Shown here: in pieces, positions 33,836-45,364 of the stretch
Layout of the letters: every line of letters begins with the position of its first letter
Position numbering within the stretch: position 1 is the stretch's first letter
Assembly: GCA_950097015.1 (NCBI GenBank)
Contig: CATNEN010000001.1
Coordinates: forward strand, 22,683,501 to 22,747,500
DNA: 64,000 bases
Origin: Macrostomum hystrix
Taxonomy: Eukaryota; Platyhelminthes; Macrostomidae
Direction of reading: 5' to 3'
Notes under the pieces: generated by a model
Database searches by the model: none
The model's input: only the letters and a program-made list of their open reading frames with translations
Told to the model about the DNA's origin: nothing
Made by a program: the position numbers and the translations under genes

Positions 33836-34969
33836 AACATTTAAATATGTACATATTTAAAAGTGGCAGGAGTATTGTACTACACATGGGATACTAAAGC
33901 TTGCTTATCAGTATAGAAGAATAAACAGATAGTGTTCTGAATTGTCTACAATTTGATTGATGCAGTTAAAAAGAAGATAGGTTTTTGCTTTTTGCAAAAA
34001 ATAAAAAAAAATTAATAAGTAAACACTATAGAATAATCTTTAGGGTAATTACACCATTTTTATATCATTTTATGATCATTTTAAGGACTAATAGGCCCTA
34101 TGTTTTCTAGTCTTCCATGACAATGGAGAGCCTTATTACCAGGGCATTTGTGTAGAGGATGCACGAGCTTATCAGTCTAGTCTTCCCTGCCATTCTCTAT
34201 TGAAATAATTTTTCAACTCAGCCACAAAAATGCCACTTATTCCAATTGGAATGCCAATAAGTGGGCCTTCTTGTCACAATAATTGGCATGGTAGCATAGC
34301 AGTGGTGTGGCAATGCTGGCATGGTACTGTGTCAATAAGCATTGCTGCTTTTGTAAAATATTAACATGGCATGTTTGCAACTAGTAACCTGCTTGTATAT
34401 TAGCTCTTCTAATATTTTAACTGATTAATTAGTGAGTTAGATATTAAGCAATGGTTGTACTCTTACTGTTAAGCTGCCTGCAGCAACAGCAGCAGCAGTG
34501 GCAGACTAGACAAGCCGGCTAAACAACAATATGGTTGCTCTAGTTGCAATGGAATCGGTTATGTGACAGTGACTAAATGACATCGCAGACAATGCGTGTT
34601 CTGTGACTCTACTGGTCTTGTTGAGAATCGAAATGCAGAGGGTATTGTGAGAACCATGTGTAGCCTTTAGCTTTAGCTTAGTAGTGGGAATGAGAAACAA
34701 TGTAACTAATCAGTTGCACAGTGCACAGTTTCCAATGTTTGTTTTGTTTGTTTGTATACACTAAAAGTATTAAAAGTATCAGTCATTAAGAGAATTTGCC
34801 ATATAAGTTGTATTTTTCAGCATATATTTTGGTTTTGTTCACAAAACTGGAACAGTAAGCTACAAAATATGATATTAAGTCTAAACACTGTAAAGTGTTG
34901 TGGAAGACATGGACACAATGTACATTTCATCAAATGCTTCAAATCTTAGTACTGCATTATATTTTCCAG
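33836..34969. other. Upstream region of the capicua-like gene
   Basis: AT-rich, with a short CAG run at 34482-34500. No further exon was recognised, although upstream 5' exons of the capicua gene could be here. Confidence 0.4.
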
Positions 34970-34975
34970 CTCGAA

Positions 34976-37900
34976 ATGCCCAAGGCTTCTACAGCTTTGT
35001 CTTCATCATCAGCCGCATTGCACCTTCCGGACCTAACGGCCTGGCGTGGTGCTCGCATTCTGTTCTTTGATTCCAGCCAGTCTGCCTACCTGCCAGGTGT
35101 GATTGCTGGCTTCTCACCCGACCAGCTGGTGGCAACCATTGAGCCTGACGAGGTCACCAAGTCAACCAGGCCTGACACCAGCAATGGCGATGACTCATCG
35201 AACTCTGGCAGCCTGATTAATGTCCCCATAGGCTGTCTGATTGCTGACGCCGTTCCTCAGACTGCTCAACTGACCGAGTCCGCGCCAGTGTGCGTGTTGG
35301 CATCGGCAGTGTCTGCCTCGGCGGGCAGTTCCGGAGCCTACCTGCCTGGCAGGGTTCAGCGGGCAACCGCCGCTGGATCCTCCTCTGCTGCCGTTGAATC
35401 GTCCGCAGGTTCAACTCGAGTCACCATTCGCTTGGATGTACCGGACGGTTCGGCGGACGAAGCCTCCTCGCTGGTGTCGGCGCATCGGTCTCAGCTGCGG
35501 CTCATCCAGCCACCCTGGCAGGAGGAGCTCCTCGCCTGGAGTCTGGAGATGCGGCGCGCTGTGCTAGCGGCGACAGCCTTCAATAGCCGAAGTCAGGAGG
35601 CCGAAGCCGCAGGACCGGCAGACTCGCCTGTTGACGCAGCCAACGAAGTAGAAGAGGCCGATGTTGACATCGAAGATGACGAAAATGTCGATGTTGACGT
35701 GGAAATTGCCGACGAGGAGATTAATGAAGTTGAGACTGGGCAGGCTGACGCAGGGGACGAAGCGGACCCCGAAGAAGACTACGAGGAGGAAGGCGCTGAC
35801 GAGAAGTCCATGCCGAGCTTGGAGGAGGCCGTAGACACGCCGCTGCATCTGAGGGACTCGCTGATCTCTATGCCCCTGCCGCTGTCTATGCCTCTGCCGT
35901 CTGCTATGCGCAAGTCGCTGCCGCCGCCGCCACCGCTTCATCAGCAGCCACAGCCTTATCCACACCATCACCACCACCACCGCCATCATCTGCATGTGGC
36001 TGGCTCAGCTGGTAAGTCCCTCTGGCTCAACTGGCTCAATCTCAACTGGCCTTTCCTTTTCTTCAGTATTTTGTGCTGTTATAATATTAGCATTCCTCGT
36101 ATAGAAGTATCTTCTAGATAGCTTGTTATCGGCACTTTAACAGTCTTCCCTTAACATACGCTCCCTCGCCCTCTAGCCCCCTTATACTTCGTCTTACCTT
36201 TTCACCTTCCCGCCCCTTCCATTATAATTCTCCCTCTCACCCTCTTCCCTTATAATTCTCCCTCTCGTCCCCTTTCCTTATAATTCTCCCTCTCGCCTCC
36301 TTCCCTTATAATTCTCCCTCTCGCCCCTTTCCCTTATAATTCTCCCTCTCGCCTCCTTTCCCTATAATTATCCCTCTCGTCCCCTTTCCCTTATAATTCT
36401 CAATCTCGCCCCTTTCCCTTATAATTCTCCCTCTCGCCCCTTTCCATTATAATTCTCCCTCTCGTTCCCATTCCCTTATAATTCTCCCTCTCGCCCAATT
36501 CCCTTATAATTCTCCCTCTCGCCCAATTCCCTTATAATTCTCCCTCTCGCCCCATTCCCTTATAATTCTCCCTCTCGCCCCATTCCCTTATAATTCTCCC
36601 TCTCGCCCCATTCCCTTATAATTCTCCCTCTCGCCCCATTCCCTTATAATTCTCCCTCTTACCCCTTTCCCTTATAATTCTCCCTCTCGTCCCCTTCCCT
36701 TATAATTCTCCCTCTCGTCCCATTCCCTTATAATTCTCCCTCTCGTCCCATTCCCTTATAATTCTCCCTCTCGTCCCATTCCCTTATAATTCTCCCTCTC
36801 GTCCCATTCCCTTATAATTCTCCCTCTCGCCCCATTCCCTTATAATTCTCCCTCTCGTCCCATTCCCTTATAATTCTCCCTCTCGTCCCATTCCCTTATA
36901 ATTCTCCCTCTCGTCCCATTCCCTTATAATTCTCCCTCTCGCCCCATTCCCTTATAATTCTCCCTCTCGCCCCATTCCCTTATAATTCTCCCTCTCGTCC
37001 CCTTCCCCTATAATTCTCCCGCCCTCTTTCACCGCAACCCTGCAGACTCAGATCCAGCTCACGGTGGCAGCTCCGGAGCCATCGCAGCTGCCTCCAGCTC
37101 CAGTCAGTCTTCTTCAGTGGCAATGCTGCAGAACAAGTACAAAAAGGGCGACATTGTGCGGACGCCTAGCGGTGTGCGAAAGAAATTCAACGGCAAACAG
37201 TGGCGCCGGCTGTGCAGCGCTGACGGCTGCAACAAGGAGTCACAGAGGCGCGGCTACTGCTCCAGGCATCTGAGCCAGAAGGGCAAGGCTAGCAAGTGAG
37301 TGCTCTGTTCTAGCTTTCATTAACTACATGTGTTTTAGCATTCTCTCTTATCCAGTTTCTTCTAGATCTGTCTGAGTAACACTACTCAGCCTTATTTATT
37401 CGTTCTAACCCTAGCTGAACTTCATACAATGCTTTTAGTCCCAGTTTGTGTCTCAAAGTTGTAGATGTTTACACAGCTGGTTAAATCGTGCTCTAGTGCT
37501 AGCGTGCTGGTCATAGTGTTCACAATGCTATCTGCGAACTGACTCACTGTCTCTCTGTGCATGCCTGCATGTCGCATTCAGTTTTCGAGAATAGAATTTT
37601 AGATTGGCTTCACTTTCCTAATCATGAAGAGATCTGCTCTAAACGGTTTATTAGTCAAGTAATTTGTAAGCACTAATTGATTCCTTCACAGGTATCAGCG
37701 TCCCCTGGAGCCCTGGTTCCATCATCCGCATCTGCACCACCATCACCAGCAGCAGCAGCAGCAGCAGCAGCAGATCCGCTCCGGCGGTCCGGGCCACTCA
37801 GGACCCCACCCGGCCGGCTTTCCCGGACTCCTGCCGGGTCCGCACCACCCGCACGGCGGCTTCCCGCCTCCGCCGCCTGGCTTCCTGTCTGCCGCCGCTG

Positions 37901-38565
37901 CCGCCGCAGCAGCCGCCGTTTCTGAGGCTGCAATGCGTCATCACCAGCAGCAGCAGGCTCAGTATCGCCGGGGACATCAGCTGCCACCGGCTCCGCCGCA
38001 GCCGCCACCGTGCACCAGCCTGCTGCCCATCTTGGAGTTTGAGCTCATGTCAGGCTCGGACAATGACGACGACAACGAAGACCGCCGCGAAGACCACTCC
38101 GACGATGGCGACAGCAACAACAACAACAATGATGGAAGCGAGCAATTCGACGATGACGATGATCTGCTAGACGACGACGATTGTGGATTCAACGGCGACG
38201 GAGACGGGCCGCCATCGGCCCTGAAGCTGCTGCCCATTGTTCGGCGCAGCCAGGGAGGCGGGCGCGACAGCCTGGAGATGGCCTGGCTGAGCAGCGCTTG
38301 GTGGCTGCTCAACAGAGAGGTTTGTGCTTCCCGCTGTTGCCTCCGGTTCTGCTGTGCCTGTTGTGCTTGAGGCTGCAGTGCCTGTTGCGCCTGTGTTAAA
38401 GCCAGTGCCCCCTTAACTAATTTCAGCCCAGTGATCGCGTTCGCCGCCAGTCGGGTCAGTCAGCCAGCTCGTCTGACTCATCGCGTTCGCCTTGCGCTTC
38501 GCCAGCCGCAGCCCCCACCACAGCCACCGCTGCGAGTGCCTTCGATGCTACGGCCAGCTGGGAGT
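34976..38565 (+). CDS. CIC: Capicua-like transcriptional repressor, N-terminal part
   Basis: Nuclear HMG-box repressor acting downstream of receptor tyrosine kinase signalling in animals. Exons by inspection: 34976-36011, 37046-37295, 37692-38319, 38427-38565; phases agree. Exon 1 matches the N-terminal domain of the long Capicua isoform: a [10 protein letters not shown]...YLPGVI segment, a second VCVLAS...YLPGRV segment and [12 protein letters not shown], then a long acidic run, proline runs and a His run. Exon 2 holds a C-clamp-like motif: [20 protein letters not shown], then [20 protein letters not shown] and SRHL, nearly identical to animal Capicua. Exon 3 is rich in Gln, Ala, His and Asp. 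The last visible donor follows 38565 in phase 1. No HMG box or C-terminal C1 region was found downstream in the window, so the gene is incomplete, wrongly assembled or truncated. Confidence 0.85.
36175..37025. repeat. 28-bp minisatellite in capicua intron 1
   Basis: About 30 copies of CCCTTATAATTCTCCCTCTC plus GCCCCATT, with CGTCCC and CGCCCAA variants. The pyrimidine-rich strand points towards the exon 2 acceptor (accctgcag at 37045). Confidence 0.95.
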
Positions 38566-38659
38566 GTGAGTGCAGAGTGCCATCTGTCAGCATTGTGTTG
38601 GTCGAAGCTGAGCTGTATCACTAGGTTGATAGAAACGGAAACTCAATGCCATTGAATGT

Positions 38660-39548
38660 TCTGGTGAAGAATGGTGTCTGTGACAGCTAGTTAATGGATC
38701 ATGTGCCAGCTAGTTATCGATCATGTGACAGCTAGTTAATGGATCATGTGCCAGCTAGTTATCGATCGTGTGACAGCTAGTTATCGATCGTGTGACAGCT
38801 AGTTATAGATCGTGTGCCAGCTAGTTATCGATCGTGTGACAGCTAGTTATAGATCGTGTGACAGCTAGTTATCGATCATGTGACAGCTAGTTATAGATCG
38901 TGTGACAGCTAGTTATCGATCGTGTGACAGCTAGTTATCGATCATGTGACAGCTAGTTATCGATCATGTGACAGCTAGTTATCGATCGTGTGACAGCTAG
39001 TTATAGATCGTGTGCCAGCTAGTTATCGATCATTTGACAGCTAGTTATAGTTCGTGTGACAGCTAGTTATCGATCGTGTGACAGCTAGTTATCGATCATA
39101 TGACAGCTAGTTATCGATCATGTGACAGCTAGTTATAGATCGTGTGACAGCTAGTTATCGATCGTGTGACAGCTAGTTATCGATCACATGACAGCTAGTT
39201 ATTGATCATGTGACCGCTAGTTATCGATCGTGTGACAGCTAGTTATCGATCACATGACAGCTAGTTATCGATCATGTGACAGCTAGTTATAGATCGTGTG
39301 CCAGCTAGTTATCGATCATTTGACAGCTAGTTATAGTTCGTGTGACAGCTAGTTATCGATCGTGTGACAGCTAGTTATCGATCGTGTGACAGCTAGTTAT
39401 CGATCGTGTGACAGCTAGTTATCGATCGTGTGACAGCTAGTTATCGATCGTGTGACAGCTAGTTATCGATCATTTGACAGCTAGTTATCGATCGTGTGAC
39501 AGCTAGTTATCGATCGTGTGACAGCTAGTTATCGATCGTGTGACTCTC
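38660..39548. repeat. 22-bp minisatellite downstream of the last capicua exon
   Basis: About 39 copies of CGATCGTGTGACAGCTAGTT plus AT, with TAGATCGTG, CGATCATGTG and CGATCACATG variants. Higher-order duplication is visible: 38960-39110 and 39255-39400 carry the same variant order. Confidence 0.95.
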
Positions 39549-40660
39549 AGTTATAATTAACAATCGTCCATTGTGAGGCAACCCGCATTAACATTGCAGA
39601 CGACTGTTGCTCGGAGCCTCCCAATGGCCAGCAGAAGGCCCTGCCGTTGTGCCCTGTGAAGCTGAACTAATTGTTTTATCGCTCTGCTGAATTTGCTAGT
39701 CATAGTTTTCAATTGTTTAGTTTTACTTTTTCTTGCAATTTGATGGGAGCAACATTTTTCTAAACATTTTCTTTTGAACATGTGGCATTGCTTATGCATG
39801 TGTTGTGTCTCCTGCATAAGACCTGTGTTTTATTGTCGTCTAGTTTGTTTCGTTTCTAATTTAAAAATATTTACAATTTTTACGCAATTGATTACAATTC
39901 GAGTTGATTTTTTCATTTTTCCGCTTCACTTTCTCGCACTTTTATTTATTTTATTGATTTTCTAATAGTGCACTTGGACACCCTCAGTTACAATTTCGAT
40001 CAGTTTGGTTTGCATGTCTGTCTTATAATTTAATTGTTCAATCAATTGTCTGTTTTAGTGCAGCTTTTGCTCGCAATATCCGTGCAGTTAGTTCATGGTC
40101 AGGTGATCAACTTGTTAGCTAATGATTTATTACTCTTATTCAATCTGCAATCCGTGTACAGACTTACCTCACAAATTCATGCTTTGGCGGACCAGTCGTG
40201 TTTTGTCAGTTTAGCAATGCGATTTTTCCTTCTATTTGTTCCGTTTTTTACAAATTTTCGAATTAACTTTTCCCATTTTTTTTATTTGGACAATCGCTGT
40301 TCCAAGCAATGGTTTCTGTTGCTATGCCAGTTGTTTATTGCGAATTAAACACACATCCACACACCTTGATATTATTGCACCACTTATTCGCGCAAGCCTA
40401 ATTTCGACTGTTTTTTAAGACTCTTTTTTCTTTCATTTCGGAGGGGAAAATAATGAATAGTAACTTGTACTTGTATATGCTCTTGACTGTGCCGCTGACA
40501 ACCTTGTGAAAATCAGTGACGGCTTTGATACCAAAATGACAAAGTAGAAAAACTCTCCAGCAACAGTTTAGTATAATTAGTGGCTAAATTGCGTAGTTTT
40601 GTGTGTATTTACAGCTAAGGACCAGTGCGTTTATCAGTCTTAACTATCGGTGTGTCTTTA
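39549..40660. other. AT-rich region, no gene recognised
   Basis: A T-rich plus strand with several short open frames. The expected continuation of capicua (HMG box) was looked for on the plus strand and not found. Confidence 0.5.
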
Positions 40661-40662
40661 GT

Positions 40663-41274
40663 CAGGGGTCGGCAAACTTATTAGCTAGCGGGCCGCATTT
40701 ACTGTAGAGATATGATATTCAGGAGAGATTAGATAGAGAATAGATGACAGGGGGAGATGAGACAGCGGAGGGATAAGACACGAGATAGATAGACAGGGGA
40801 GGGATAAGACACGGGATAGATGAGACAGCGGAGGGATAAGACACGGGATAGATGAGACAGCGGAGGGATAAGACATGGGATAGATGAGACAGCCACAGGG
40901 GAGGGATAAGACACGGGATAGATGAGACAGCGGAGGGATACGGGATAGATGAGACAGCGGAGGGATAAGACACGGGATAGATAAGACAGCGGAGGGATAA
41001 GACACGGGATAGATGAGACAGGGGAGGGATAAGACACGGGATAGATGAGACAGCGGAGGGATAAGACACGGGATAGATGAGACAGCGGAGGGATAAGACA
41101 CGGGAGAGATGAGACAGGGGAGGGATAAGACACGGGATAGATGAGACAGCGGAGGGATAAGACACGAGAGAGATGAAACAGGGTACTGCAGGTGTCGGAA
41201 GGGGCAACGGGCCGGATTTGGAAGCTTCAAGGACCGCATCATCTGGCCCGCGGGCCGGAGTTTGCCGACCTCTG
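40663..41274. mobile_element. hAT-like MITE containing a minisatellite
   Basis: The ends CAGGGGTCGGCAAACT (40663) and its inverted partner AGTTTGCCGACCTCTG (ending 41274) match the CAG...GGTCGGCAAACT termini typical of some hAT transposons, with GGGCCGCAT / GGCCCGCGGGCC inside. No transposase is present. The flanking 8-mers (TCTTTAGT and AGTTAAGC) are not identical, so no intact target-site duplication is seen. Confidence 0.75.
40740..41180. repeat. 32-bp minisatellite within the hAT-like MITE
   Basis: About 14 copies of GGGATAAGACACGGGATAGA followed by TGAGACAGCGGA. The minus strand is open in all three frames across the array because of base composition, so those frames are not genes. Confidence 0.93.
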
Positions 41275-41761
41275 AGTTAAGCGAATATAATAGACAACTG
41301 GTCTGTGAGAGCTTAGCAAAATGCATTCAGAGAATATATATATATTAGATATTGTGTACATAATCGGCATAACTGGGTAGAAGATAAGCAGATTTTACTT
41401 GAACCTATGGACTGCACTTGACATTGGTGGGGCCAAACAGTTGGCTCTTGAGTAGCCCACATCCCCTTAGTCGTGCCAGGATTTGAAATTTATCGATTGA
41501 TTCTTGGCATGGAAAAAGTCTCGACCGCCGTGTGTGTGTCCGGGGTGCAGCTCAATGCTTCCGTTCTTTCCATTTCCATTCCTGAACCGATAGTCAAATA
41601 TTTCTGAAGAGAGAAATCGCAGTTGAACTCACAGCTTTGGAAAAATGCATAATTTTCTCTGGTTATAGGAATGTTTCTGGCTGTCAATACAAGTCAATTC
41701 AAGTCTGGTTTAAAAAATTGACCACAGAATGAAACCTGACAATTTCTCATAGCGTTTCGAC

Positions 41762-42895
41762 TCAGACTTCCGCCCTGATCAGTACGAACAGCGGGTGCAG
41801 AAACAGCTTGAGATTCGAGTAACTCAACGAGTTCAGTCCATCTGTGCTCATGGTTTGCCGCACATTGTGGGTGTAGGGCCACGGCATGGTGTTGGTGACA
41901 ATGTCGTTGCCATGCCGAAGGTTGATGTACCTTGCATCAGGGCCAGCATTATACCTCAGTCCGTAGCCAGAGATGCTCAGCCTGGCCGCCAGCTCGTCAT
42001 CTTCCCGGCCCCATCCGTAATAGCGGTTCGAGTTGCCGTTAGCCTTCAGGAAAGCGTCCTTAGCGACGGCCGAAACTCCGCCGAAGAAGTTGTGATAGAG
42101 CCTGCCCTTGTAGTACTTGGCATTGTCCTGTGTGCGCATCTCAGAGATCAGCAGCTTCGGCGAGTTGCTGCAGTCATAAATGTTGGCCACATTCTCTGGC
42201 ACCTTGTCCGAGTCGTGAAACACGAAGCAGTCAAACTTGTAAAATTGTTGCGAAATTTGGAAGCCGATGTTCAGCAGCTTGGCCCGGTTGAACAGTCGCG
42301 AGTCCGCCTGCTCAACAATGAAGAGGCCGAACAGGATGTTCTGCCTGCTCAGCAGTCGATGAATATAGGGTACGAATATGTCCAGGTTCTCGCTGCGATT
42401 TCTGTACGGCACAATCACCGCCGTGTGCGACAGAGGCGGCCAGCAGCTCCTGGGCGCAAAGAAGCCGCCTTCAACGGTGCCAGGCGCAGCACCTTCGGCC
42501 GTCCAGTCTTTGAAGAGATAAGAAAGCATAGACTGCGACTGCGGCCGCTGACAAGCTTTGGAGCCATTGGAAGCAGCGGCGGCGAAGCTGACTGGTCGCG
42601 CTATGGGCTTCAAAGCGCTGAACAGCTTCGGGTAGCGCATGTTGGCGACCAGTCTAAGCTGCTGTTTTGAACTGTTCGATGCTTTCTTGGGCGCCATGAT
42701 AGCGGCGGAGTAGTTTGAAGCAGTCGGTTGACTCAAATTCCCTGCCTGCAGCTGCTCAGTTGGGGAGCTGGAAAATATCCGATGAAAGTAGGGCCGCCTT
42801 TCGCTAGTGACAATCAGCGCCCTGACTAGCAGCACAATGAGACAGGCGACAACAGCAGCTCCTAGCAGTTTCAGGCCTTTTCGAGTTTCAAGCAT
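41762..42895 (-). CDS. B4GALT: Beta-1,4-galactosyltransferase family protein
   Basis: Golgi type II membrane glycosyltransferase that moves galactose (or GalNAc in some invertebrate members) from UDP-sugar to terminal GlcNAc. Single exon, 377 residues from the ATG at 42895. A short cytosolic tail precedes a membrane anchor at about residues 10-30 (LLGAAVVACLIVLLVRALIV). The stem has Ser/Ala-rich sequence. The catalytic domain shows VIVPYRNRSENL, FNRAKLLNIGF, the DxD-like metal site VFHDSDKVPEN, FFGGVSA, and YYGWGREDDELAAR before the substrate loop and LRHGNDIVTNTMPW near the end. The usual DVD is DSD and WGWGGEDDD is YGWGREDDE, still consistent with activity. It is transcribed towards the capicua region. 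Family is certain; the acceptor sugar is not. Confidence 0.93.
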   Translation of the reverse strand: MLETRKGLKLLGAAVVACLIVLLVRALIVTSERRPYFHRIFSSSPTEQLQAGNLSQPTASNYSAAIMAPKKASNSSKQQLRLVANMRYPKLFSALKPIARPVSFAAAASNGSKACQRPQSQSMLSYLFKDWTAEGAAPGTVEGGFFAPRSCWPPLSHTAVIVPYRNRSENLDIFVPYIHRLLSRQNILFGLFIVEQADSRLFNRAKLLNIGFQISQQFYKFDCFVFHDSDKVPENVANIYDCSNSPKLLISEMRTQDNAKYYKGRLYHNFFGGVSAVAKDAFLKANGNSNRYYGWGREDDELAARLSISGYGLRYNAGPDARYINLRHGNDIVTNTMPWPYTHNVRQTMSTDGLNSLSYSNLKLFLHPLFVLIRAEV

Positions 42896-42919
42896 ATTCT
42901 CTATGCTCAAGCAGAGGTT

Positions 42920-43767
42920 TGAGGAAATCTTTAATTCAGAGAGTTGCAGAGACGATAGCTATAGAAATCTTGGCTGCTGTAGGCTGCGTGTGCATGAGCT
43001 GTTGGCACAGACAGGAGCACAATGCTTTACTTTCTCGTGTCTGTGCGACCCCCCTCTCAGGCAGGCCGGCAAGAAAAGAGATCTCTCGACTGTGGCGCAC
43101 GAATTTTAGACGTTGAGCGCAACCTCATGAACTTAGCGAATCAGAGACCAAGCTGGGACTCATTGTCCATTCACTAATTTTTTTCACCGTCCTTTCATAG
43201 ATTCACTCCGCCTCTCTCTGGCCATATCCCCAGCTGTGACCTCTGGCTATATACTTCTTTGAAGCAGTTCAACTTGCTTTAACAGGCATTAAATTGTCTT
43301 CCTGCCCGTCTGTTTATCCAGAAATATTAGTTTGGCTGTTCTGCGTTAGATACACTCGGAAAATTAGCCTGAAATTCACTCTGGACGTGACCATGAGCCG
43401 CCCGTGCCCATATTATCTCAGCCTTCGATCGAGTAAATATTTAGCGCGGCTCAAGATTATAGAATGCTAAAAAGGAAATTGAAATGCATTATACAAGCTC
43501 GAGTATGACTTCTTTAGTTTAACACTGCTATTCGAAATCTGCGAAATTAGAAAATCCTGAATCGGAACCATAATTTCAAGTCTCTACTTTTGTCACCTGG
43601 TCTGAAAAAATTGTAAAATTGAAAAAATTTAATAAGCTTTGTAAAGTCTGTGATATTTCTTAACTGAATTTTTAAATTGTGTAATTCTCGGAGACTGCAT
43701 TTTGTGACATTAAAAAACGCCTTATTGGACTGAGTGTCTATATGAGAACAGTGCCTGAATAACCGCT
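42920..43767. other. 5' region of the galactosyltransferase and spacer
   Basis: No gene recognised. 42896-43110 is probably the 5' UTR or promoter side of the minus-strand galactosyltransferase; no clear core promoter motif was picked out. Confidence 0.4.
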
Positions 43768-44075
43768 CGTGCCGGGGGTCAGCGGTTAATGCGTTTGCAT
43801 CTCCCACCAAGGTTCCTGAGCTCGATTCCGCGGCGAAGCCACATTCGTTTGGGGCGCAGCCGCTGAGAGAAGGCTTGGGGGCTTGACGTGCAATTTACGA
43901 CCTTGAGGGCCAACCTCCAAGGCACAGTGAGAGTGTACACACCTGTGTGAGCGTGTGCCTGCGAACGGTATCAGTGTGCGTGTGTGCTCATGAGTCAGCG
44001 AAATGGGCAGAATTGCCTACTGGCTGCGGGTCTGATGTCAGCAAATCATGCGCCATTGCCTGCAGCCCTCCTGTA
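43768..44075 (+). repeat. SINE-like repeat, type 2, copy 3 (most complete)
   Basis: Starts with GGGTCAGCGGTTAATGCGTT (A-box-like) and CCTGAGCTCGATTCCGCGGC (B-box-like). The body runs through CTTGGGGGCTTGACGTGCAA, CCAACCTCCAAGGCACAGTG and TGCTCATGAGTCAGCGAAAT to CGGGTCTGATGTCAGC. Compared with 52925-53222 it lacks the GACGATGAGAAAGTCAGGGC segment, a deletion of about 35 bp. Confidence 0.8.
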
Positions 44076-44470
44076 ATAATTATTACTTAATAACTCGTGT
44101 CGAGTCCGAAATAATAAACCAATAAGATTTCAGTTTAACGCTCAGGGACTCAGTCTCAAAACTCCGAAAAACGCTACCGCACATACGCATTCATTCACAG
44201 TTTATGAAATGCAGGCCAATAAGACGGTAATTAAACAGAAGTTTGGTAAAAACTAGCGTCTAGCTCGATTATGCTCAGTGCGAATACGTGCAGCGTCAAA
44301 TTTTGAGGCGACAGTTAGAAATGTCAATGGCTCCTTCCGACGACGTAGTATCGCTTCATCACGACTCTGTACTGCCGAGCTTTTTCGCTTCCTTGTCGGC
44401 ATCATCAACACTTTATCATCAATCTCGATTCTTGATTATCATGATTTAACTAACGAGGCACTATTGGTTC

Positions 44471-45364
44471 TGTCAGCCTAACTGAGAATAAAGCCACCCA
44501 AAATGAGAATCCTGCCTACGCTGACTGCGAAGGGCCTGGCTGCGTGCAGCCTTAGTCTATGGGCCATAGACAATAAAAGACAAGCAAAGTGATAAAAAAC
44601 CATCCAATGTGAGAATCGATCGCTCTTTCTCTTTCCCCCAGCTCTCTCCACTCCTCCATCACTGCTTCTCCATCACCCACAGTCTCGTTGCTTTCTAGCC
44701 TATTTATCCAACACTTAGAATTAACAGAGTTCAGTCTTCACCACTGCAATAAAAATGCCCGCCTCATCTGTGGACCGCCAGCGACTCATCGCGGCCATTG
44801 AAAATGGAAGCTCACTAAGGGAGAATTTACACCCTTCCTCAACCCATCGGAACTGGCCAACAGTGCGCTGAAGGCACGGATCAAAAGCCGCCTGGCAGAC
44901 GCTTGACGCCTGGACTAGTCAACGAGGAGGCCGTTGCTCCAGATGGCGTCAACAAAGAGGAGTGGCGATTCATGCTGTTAGAGAGCGAGGCGCGCGAAGC
45001 GATTGACGACACAGTCACTGCTGGGAAGGCTGCCGCGTGGGACTTGCATTGCAGACGACTCTTTGGGCAGTGCATTGATGGACGGCTATTTTAACTCTTT
45101 ACTTTACTGTACTGTATCATCCAGCCTGTTCCTGTTTCCGTTATTCCGTTCAAGCTATTGGCTAGTCATATGGCTCAGAAGGTATAAAAATAAAAGAATA
45201 CGACGCATAGACCAATCGATTCTCACATTGGATGACTTTTTATCACTTTGCTTGTCCTTTATTGTCTATGGCCCATAGACTAAGGCTGCACGCAGCCAGG
45301 CCCTTCGCAGTCAGCGTAGGCAGGATTCTCATTTTGGGTGGCTTTATTCTCAGTTAGGCTGACA
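44471..45364. mobile_element. DNA element with terminal inverted repeats of about 140 bp
   Basis: Left end TGTCAGCCTAACTGAGAATA, then AAGCCACCCAAAATGAGAAT; the right end 45225-45364 is its inverted copy, nearly perfect, including GGGCCATAGACAATAAA and CAATGTGAGAATCGAT. The centre (44756-45094) holds a GC-rich remnant of a gene. Flanking target-site duplication is not obvious. A diverged extra stretch (TTTATGGCCATAGACGAAGC) lies just outside at 45400. Confidence 0.88.
44756..45094 (+). pseudogene. Gene remnant inside the inverted-repeat element
   Basis: Begins MPASSVDRQRLIAAIENGSS, then shifts frame to EFTPFLNPSELANSALKARI, hits a stop near 44906, and continues as VNEEAVAPDGVNKEEWRFML and AREAIDDTVTAGKAAAWDLH. 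It looks like a short exon set broken by a frameshift and a stop. No transposase motif is recognised; it could be a captured host fragment. Confidence 0.5.

Noticed and set aside
35564-35995. Minus-strand frame opposite capicua exon 1
   Set aside because: Complement of low-complexity acidic and His-rich coding sequence; not protein-like.
40685-41326. Long open frames on the minus strand in all three phases with repeats like LIPPLSHLSRVLS
   Set aside because: They are an effect of the 32-bp minisatellite, have perfect repeat periodicity and lie inside a MITE.
41795-42670. Long plus-strand frame opposite the galactosyltransferase
   Set aside because: Shadow of the minus-strand gene; it has no recognisable motif while the minus strand has all family motifs.
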